Part shown: positions 58,501 through 64,000 of the stretch, piece after piece
Position numbering within the stretch: position 1 is the first letter of the stretch
How the letters are laid out: each line of letters opens with the position of its first letter
From: Sarcocystis neurona
Taxonomy: Eukaryota; Apicomplexa; Conoidasida; Eucoccidiorida; Sarcocystidae
Assembly (NCBI GenBank): GCA_000727475.1
Contig: KL647318.1
Coordinates: 786,201-850,200 of the forward strand
Length of the DNA stretch: 64,000 bases
Reading direction: 5' to 3'
Program-made: the position numbers and the translations under genes
The notes under the pieces: model-generated
Database searches by the model: none
Seen by the model: only the letters and a program-made list of their open reading frames with translations
Told to the model about the DNA's origin: nothing

Positions 58501-58874
58501 AACATCTGCTGCAGGCGCAGTCACAGCATTCCGTTTTACTAGTCTGTCGGCGGTGGTGTGCGTCGGGGAGGGGTTACTTTTTCCTCCTGAGTTTTTGTTG
58601 TTCTGGTGCTGCTGGTGCTGCTGGCAGCCCGGGTTTTGCTGGTGCTGAAGTTGTTGTGGCAGCTGCTCTCCCTGTGGATCCTGTCCACGCTGCAGATTAC
58701 AGTTGCGTTTCTGCTGCTGTCTCTCTTGGATATGCTGTAGCATGGACGTCGCAAGCGGGTTTTTTGGAGGTGGATACGAGAAGAGATACATGTTTGCTGT
58801 TGAGACTTCGTGCTTTTGCGTGGCGTCTACATGGTAGCGATTGCTGTCGTCAGCACTGCTGACCCGGGGGACGT
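43567..58874 (-). CDS. Giant protein, main exon
   Basis: A single uninterrupted frame that ends PRFFAFHLTHHTSRQQP and TAG. If the upstream exon is not used, translation could begin at ATG 58905 (MQHCPTCFHTDVPRVSS), with an in-frame TGA 14 codons upstream. So long a frame cannot be chance. The plus strand opposite is CTG-rich and shows only short shadow frames. Confidence 0.85.
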
Positions 58875-60944
58875 CTGTGTGAAAACATGTCGGGCAATGT
58901 TGCATGGAAAAACAAACGCGGATGCTCGGCGTAAAGAAAAGACGTCACAGCATAGGGTAGTCAACATGGACGGGAGGCTGTGGCAACAAGGAACGCTTCC
59001 ACCATACGAAGTGCATACATGAACAGGTGTAGCATCAGAAGCGAGATGGGGAATATTTGGAGGAAGTGGGGGAGAAGGACGTATCCAACCACTCGAGTGA
59101 AGAGGCAGAAAGGATCTACTTGTCAAGGAAACAACATGACAGATGTAAGCAGTACCAGCAGCAGTGAATGTTCTTGCAGTGAAAGAAGAATAGCAGAGCG
59201 ACCGAACAAGGTACTCTTCAGAAAGATGAGAGCAACTCAGAAGTACCACAGGTGCACGGACACTACGGGGTAGAACGGCAAAGTCAGGAGGGGACAGAGG
59301 GAAGGTGACAACTAGTACAAAGTGAAAGCTGGGGCTACAGTGGCACCGTCCGTAGCAGAAGAAACACAAAGCAACGCTGGAAGGGAGAAGGTGCACGCGT
59401 GCGGGGCCACGCGCCTGTCTACAGTTCAACAATTTGTCGTTTATCGCTGTGCAGCTGCTCTAAAGGGGATAACTGGAGTCGGCTTTAAGCACCTACTGAT
59501 CCTCAGTGTAGGCACATGCAACCTTGCAGCTGGCCGTGTGTAAAGGGACACACTCATATACTGAGGTGGCAGAACACCATATCGCATCAGCAGATTTTAC
59601 AACGGAGGGCTATCTTTACTCGAGAGCCCTCAAGGATGCATGGATGCGCAAGGGCGAGAGCCAATATGGAAGCTTCTGCGTCTACGTTTGTACGCTACAG
59701 GCAAGTGCCATACCACGTGGGTCTATGCTACGTAAGAGACACACTTCCACGTTGTCCTTACGCATTCGAAATTCCCTTGTGCTCTAGCTGCGCTTTTCCG
59801 TACTGTACAGTTGCTCACTTGTAAGTGCATCTGCCGCACCGGTTTGATCGAATGTGCACTCCAGTGTCGTGTCTTTTGCCTGTGATCCGTGATGCCTCTG
59901 CGTATTGAGCGATTTTTTATGCTGCGTCAGTTGCCCTGTTGAGGACTTTAGAACAGAGTCGGTGCTGCCTTGTGGCGAGGTCGCCATGGGTCTGGCAGCG
60001 AGGACGGCGGGGCGCTCTGCACGGCCAGACTCTCTCGCTGCCCCGTTGTCGGTGTAACCGTGGTGCAGCTGTTGCGACGCATTCCCGTGCTCAACGGCAT
60101 CTGCCATGCCCGGCTGCATCAGTCCTTGTATAATTACTGTCCTGTCACCAACAGCCGTTTCACCCTTGAAACTCGTCGCCCGCGAGCAGCCTGCAGCCGC
60201 GGTACGGGCGTCAGGATCAAGAGGCGTCCCCCTGTCAGTGGCAACTTTCACTGAGACGGTTTCAACAACAGCAGAATTGGTAGCACTTGTGCAGCTTAGG
60301 AAGGGACAAGCCATTCTTCTTGTTGTTGGAAGAATGTTTATGCGGTTACACCAAGACTGCGGTGGAGGGGAGAGCTGGTTGACGTATCTTCCAAATGCTT
60401 CTTTCGTACGGTGCCTCCAGCAGAATTCACTACCCCCCTGGTCTCCCTTTGCAGCTGCGCTTCTCGCCGCAGTCCAGCTTGCTAATACATGTTTCCTTTC
60501 CCTTTCTAAAGGACAGGCAGTGCGGTTGTTGTCCTGGGATGGCGTGCCTTTGATGCGAGAATATGAGAGGTTGAGAGAGCAAATCGAAGTCAGATGGCTT
60601 TTGCTGACTGCACTGGCATACGGGCTGCGCCAGTTATGACTTGTCGCAATTGTAGGTGTAGCAGTTACTCCTGCAAAGCCGCTCCCTGTGGTCGTTTTCG
60701 CAGTAGCTGATGTGCCTACTGCATACTGCTCCACAAAAGCGTCAGTCTGAAGGCAACGCTTGTGAAATTTTGCTCGGAGCTCCGCTACCACCAGCGCTGT
60801 AGAGGCACTACTCTGAGCAACATCGGCAGCATTGTGCAGAAGATGACCTTCGAAGGTGCCAGGGGAAGAAGACGTGCAGCCAAGAGCAGCAGCAGTTGAA
60901 CGTGACACTGCGGCGCGTGCAGTTTTTGCCTCAGCCTGCTGCAT
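43567..60944 (-). CDS. Giant Gln/Ala/Ser-rich hypothetical protein (two-exon model)
   Basis: The main frame has no stop for 15.3 kb (58905 down to 43567; 5,112 codons if it starts at the ATG at 58905). A second minus-strand frame, starting at ATG 60944, joins to it through an intron at 59818-58875. The donor is CTTACAA|GTGAGC and the acceptor TTTTCACACAG|ACGTCC, both phase 1. The joined product would be 5,477 residues. It is rich in Gln, Ala, Ser, His and Pro, with Q-runs broken by ordered patches. Counting from the 58905 ATG, these are: a Leu-rich helical patch near residue 2395 (QQLEDLLDAVQLLLSVLEG), an Ala-rich helix near 2720 (EAREAVAKAAAAAERASAA), a long acidic Glu/Gln region near 3600-3800, and a Cys-containing patch near 3870 (QDVSLSVCLACKSEVQNDAK). 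I recognise no domain, signal peptide or membrane span. Function unknown. Confidence 0.6.
58875..59818 (-). other. Proposed intron of the giant gene
   Basis: On the minus strand it runs from GTGAGC to TTTTCACACAG, 944 bases of unique sequence without triplet repeats. It contains the ATG at 58905 that would be the start if this intron is not real. Confidence 0.4.
59819..60944 (-). CDS. Giant protein, proposed first exon, or separate gene
   Basis: It has 375 codons before the proposed donor; unspliced, the frame runs to a stop at 59784 (386 residues). It starts MQQAEAKTARAAVSRSTAAA and is non-repetitive, Ala/Ser/Thr/Arg-rich, with no membrane segment or known domain. An acceptor-like TATCGTTGCAG lies about 20 bases upstream of the ATG, so still earlier exons are possible. 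Either a separate small gene or the 5' exon of the giant gene. Confidence 0.5.
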
Positions 60945-63900
60945 GCTGGGGGGCACGCCGAAGGCTGCAACGATACCAACGTGCGAGTGAAAGGTGGAAG
61001 GAGCCAGGGAGCGTGTAACACTGCTTTAGTCAGTTAAAGACGAGAAAAATAGCGCTCCAGAGGGACGTGATGTTGGCCCCCAAGGTTGCTGATGGTATCT
61101 GTAGCCGGGGAAAAGAACAACAGTTGTGGCGCAATAAGGGCGGGACCAGGCCTGCGAAGAAGGCGCAGCGAAGTGGCACTGTCTTGCGCCGTATGAAACA
61201 AACATTGTAGTCCCGAAGAAGAAGGCCGGAGGGCTAGAAGGACTTGGAGTGGTGGAGAAGAACGTCCCAGAGTTGGCGTTTGTGGCAGCGAGGCACGACG
61301 GACGAGGCGATACGTACGCAGTGCGAAGTAACTTCTCCTTCACCGGCGATACACTCACCAGGCTCCACCTGGCAGTCTAGGAGCGTCGATGACACTATTA
61401 TGCTTCAGAAGAGTGAAAGGGCAATTACGATGTGGACCCACCACTTTTTGTGTGTGCCCGTAAGTTGTGGTGCTGGTGTTTGAATGTGTTGGCTCGTGCA
61501 GCGTGGAGCTCAAGGAACAGGTAAAAGGAAGCGTGTGACGGTCTTGCACGAAAGAGGCCAAAGAATTCCGATAGCTGCATCTACCAACATCTACGGTACA
61601 CAAAATCAGTCGTTGTTAACAACGCTAAGGTTATTAACTTGCAGCAAATATTGGTGCAGCCTCCTGTGTAGGTGTTATCAAGTAATCAATATCTTAATTC
61701 GATGCTCCGCTACGGCATATTGTCCATGTGAAGGCGCAGCTGTCTGAAGTCGCAGCAGGGCCTACCGAGGTATCAGGAACGAATGAGACTGTGCCTGCTC
61801 AAGCGCGAACGTTATGTGACCACAAATAGGAAGAGGTCTTCTGAAAAACGGTGGGAAGTAGAATTGATATGGAGGCTCCTTGAGAGCGTTCTACACACGG
61901 GAGAAAGTGGACCATGTTCGAAGTGCGGGGAAGATGGGTCCACGAAACACCTGGTGAAAGTGGGTCAACCTCACGTGTTGCCTATCTTGGAGAAAGCGCG
62001 GTCGAACTGACAGTCGTCTGCGGGAGGAGACGGCGACGCCAGGAGCTCTGCCTCAGTAAAAAAGAGAGGAATTGTGAGACCTGCGGTTTCCGTGTAGAAG
62101 CGGTATATGTGACCTCTGGACCCCGCTTCAGGAATACAGTGTTTCGGGGTTGAACATTTGATAAAAGAAAGTTTTCTTATCGCATGCTACGTAGACTAAC
62201 CATTCCGTCTACTGTGAACAGAATGAGCTGTAGAAATCTTAGATAACGGTGATACACGCAAATTCAAACAAGTGACAGGCGGAGGTCAGCCAATCCGATG
62301 TGGCGGTTGGAGACGCGGAGTACGTACACCTCGACAAACTTTGGATTGCCGCTCTTTCCCAGTAAAGACATCACCCCATGTCTACATTGCACATGCCCGA
62401 ATCTGGACACAGGCTCGGGGCAAAGCGGGCCAAGCATTTTGGAGTAAAGTTTACCAGAACACCATGTTTAGTGTGGGGCTGTCGAGGGAAAGTGCGGTAC
62501 ACCAGCCGCAACGTACTGTTCGGCTGTCCATGACCTTAAGAAGGCGGCGTTGGCTCAGAAAAAATATCGGAACCAGTGGAAAGCTTCATTAATGCGAGTT
62601 CTGACGTCACCTGTTTTATTGTGAACGTTTCAGGCTTCGTTCATCCAGCGAAACTACGTCAGCAGAGCGCCGTCGCAGGCCGTGGACAATCGTCTGGCTG
62701 GAGTTCTATCAACCCCAAACCAAAATGGCAACCAGGAGTCTTTAGTCCTCACGCAGGACTAAAGAGCTGCCAACTTTGCCACTGCACGCCGAGTGTGCTG
62801 CATTCAACCTACGCTGGTCGACGTTCAATGAGCGGGCTGAATGGCAGTCGCGCTCCAGCTCTTAATCACTGCACCCCTATAGGCAATTGCAGGATGATGA
62901 CCTCCCAACTTGCGTACAAAGACAGACCAACACGTGGGACCTGTTCGATTTAGCCACCAAATTAGAGAAGGGCGTGTTCTAATGCGCATGTAGCACTACA
63001 CTTCAGCGGAAAATGACAGAACGATCTCCGAATGAAGATAGTAACGAAGAAAAGCACCTAAAAACCGAAGCGCGTCCGGCTGTGACTGAGTGCGTGCCCG
63101 CAAAGACAACATGGAGCCATTGAGAAACAGCAGCATCTTCCGCTGAGGCGTCGACACACTCCAGTGTAAGAACATGTGTATGCGTAGGAGTGCGTGTGAA
63201 CAAGCGATATCATGTAGATGCGGTCGGGTGCCCCACAAACGCGTTGCGAAAAGGTGATACCCATGTTGTCCCCAACAGGCGCTACGCTTTTGTAAGCATA
63301 TGGACACTCCACGTCGCAGCACTGTGCAAAATGAATCTTTAATGTACTATATGTTCAGCCAAGGGGTTAATATATGCGAAGCGTTCCACGGAGAACCCCC
63401 TAGCTGCTTGTAGACAAAATAAAAACCCCACACATCCATGGGAGGCGGAAACCCGCGTGCAGGTACAGAAAGTATTTAGCCCAGGTATGCACTGCTTCAT
63501 TCTCCTTATAAATTTCACCGACCAGCCTGCTTCACTGTGAGACCTCTTCTCATTACAACATTAGCTGCGATGCCGCTGCAAGCGGAGATGGCGTACGGTT
63601 GGCAGCGGTACCTGCGCCCTCCTGCGAACGAAGCCGCTGACGTGTGTTCTTCCTACAAGCTGAGCTCAATTTTGCACAACAGTCGCACGTGTCCCTGTTT
63701 TTGTAGTTAAATCAAAGTGGCGTCCTTTTGCTGTTGCTGCGTGCACGCACGCAACCGCAAAAAATATAAGAACATTCGGGCAGGCAGTATGTACGTAGAG
63801 ACCGAATAGTCAGGTTTTGAGGGAACTGTGGTATTTGAGCTAGGGAGCAACAACAGAACACAAGACCTTCTTCCGTCGTTTCTTTCCGAAAGAGGCCTCC

Positions 63901-64000
63901 GTTCTTCTGAGGTCTCCTGCAGTATACGTGGATCAAATTGATCTCCTGGTCACGTTATGCCAGTGTGTGTGACTTCTGACGCAGTCAGTGCTTGTATGTA
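60945..64000. other. Repeat-poor right flank, no gene recognised
   Basis: Unique sequence of balanced composition with only short open frames on both strands (none above about 125 codons). No family, tRNA or repeat array was recognised. It may hold the promoter and 5' leader of the minus-strand gene, or the flank of a gene outside the window. Confidence 0.4.

Noticed and set aside
43667..58862. Dozens of short plus-strand frames opposite the giant gene
   Set aside because: Shadows of a 15 kb coding frame on the other strand, Leu/Cys/Ser-rich from CTG triplets.
1..64000. Telomere-like AAACCCT arrays, which occur in Eimeria repeat-rich segments
   Set aside because: Looked for on both strands; only isolated single matches such as AAAACCCTT near 52910 were seen.

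Overview
The window looks like nuclear DNA from a coccidian apicomplexan, most likely Eimeria. The genes contain introns. The coding strand is saturated with CAG-type triplets that read as runs of Gln, Ala or Ser depending on frame. Introns and spacers carry long TA/TG-rich microsatellites. Repeat-rich blocks alternate with repeat-poor ones (about 37.5-43.0 kb and 59-64 kb). This resembles the repeat-rich/repeat-poor segmentation described for Eimeria tenella chromosomes. No tRNA, rRNA, CRISPR array, insertion sequence or bacterial-style operon was seen.

Three genes can be supported. (1) A plus-strand gene ends at 22639. Its last exons encode the SufB/SufD core of an iron-sulfur cluster assembly scaffold, read here as SufD. 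I resolved eight exons from 9146 to 22639 plus the end of an upstream exon at 6980. All junctions are GT/AG and phase-consistent. The 5' end is not resolved: one frame stays open back to position 123, but only about 5744-6980 looks convincingly coding. (2) A plus-strand gene from about 26632 or 27316 to 36394 encodes a CDP-alcohol phosphatidyltransferase of the choline/ethanolamine phosphotransferase type. Six phase-consistent exons are proposed, and the catalytic motif is split exactly by the first intron. (3) A minus-strand gene covers 58905 down to 43567 as one uninterrupted frame of about 5,100 codons. It is Gln/Ala/Ser-rich with no domain I recognise. A 375-codon segment at 59819-60944 can be joined to it by a phase-matched GT/AG intron, giving a predicted protein of about 5,477 residues.

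Genes 1 and 2 lie head to tail with about 4 kb between them. Genes 2 and 3 converge on a 7.2 kb spacer in which no gene is recognised. The functional themes are housekeeping: Fe-S cluster building in the apicoplast (SufD is the nuclear partner of the plastid-encoded SufB) and phospholipid synthesis. They are not evidently co-operating.

The most interesting structural signal is a strand polarity of triplet repeats. Exons carry CAG on the coding strand, while the 3' parts of many introns carry CTG and run straight into the acceptor (…CTGCTGCAG). One intron carries CAG in its first half and CTG in its second, so its transcript could fold into a long stem. I did not find a convincing new biological system beyond this.
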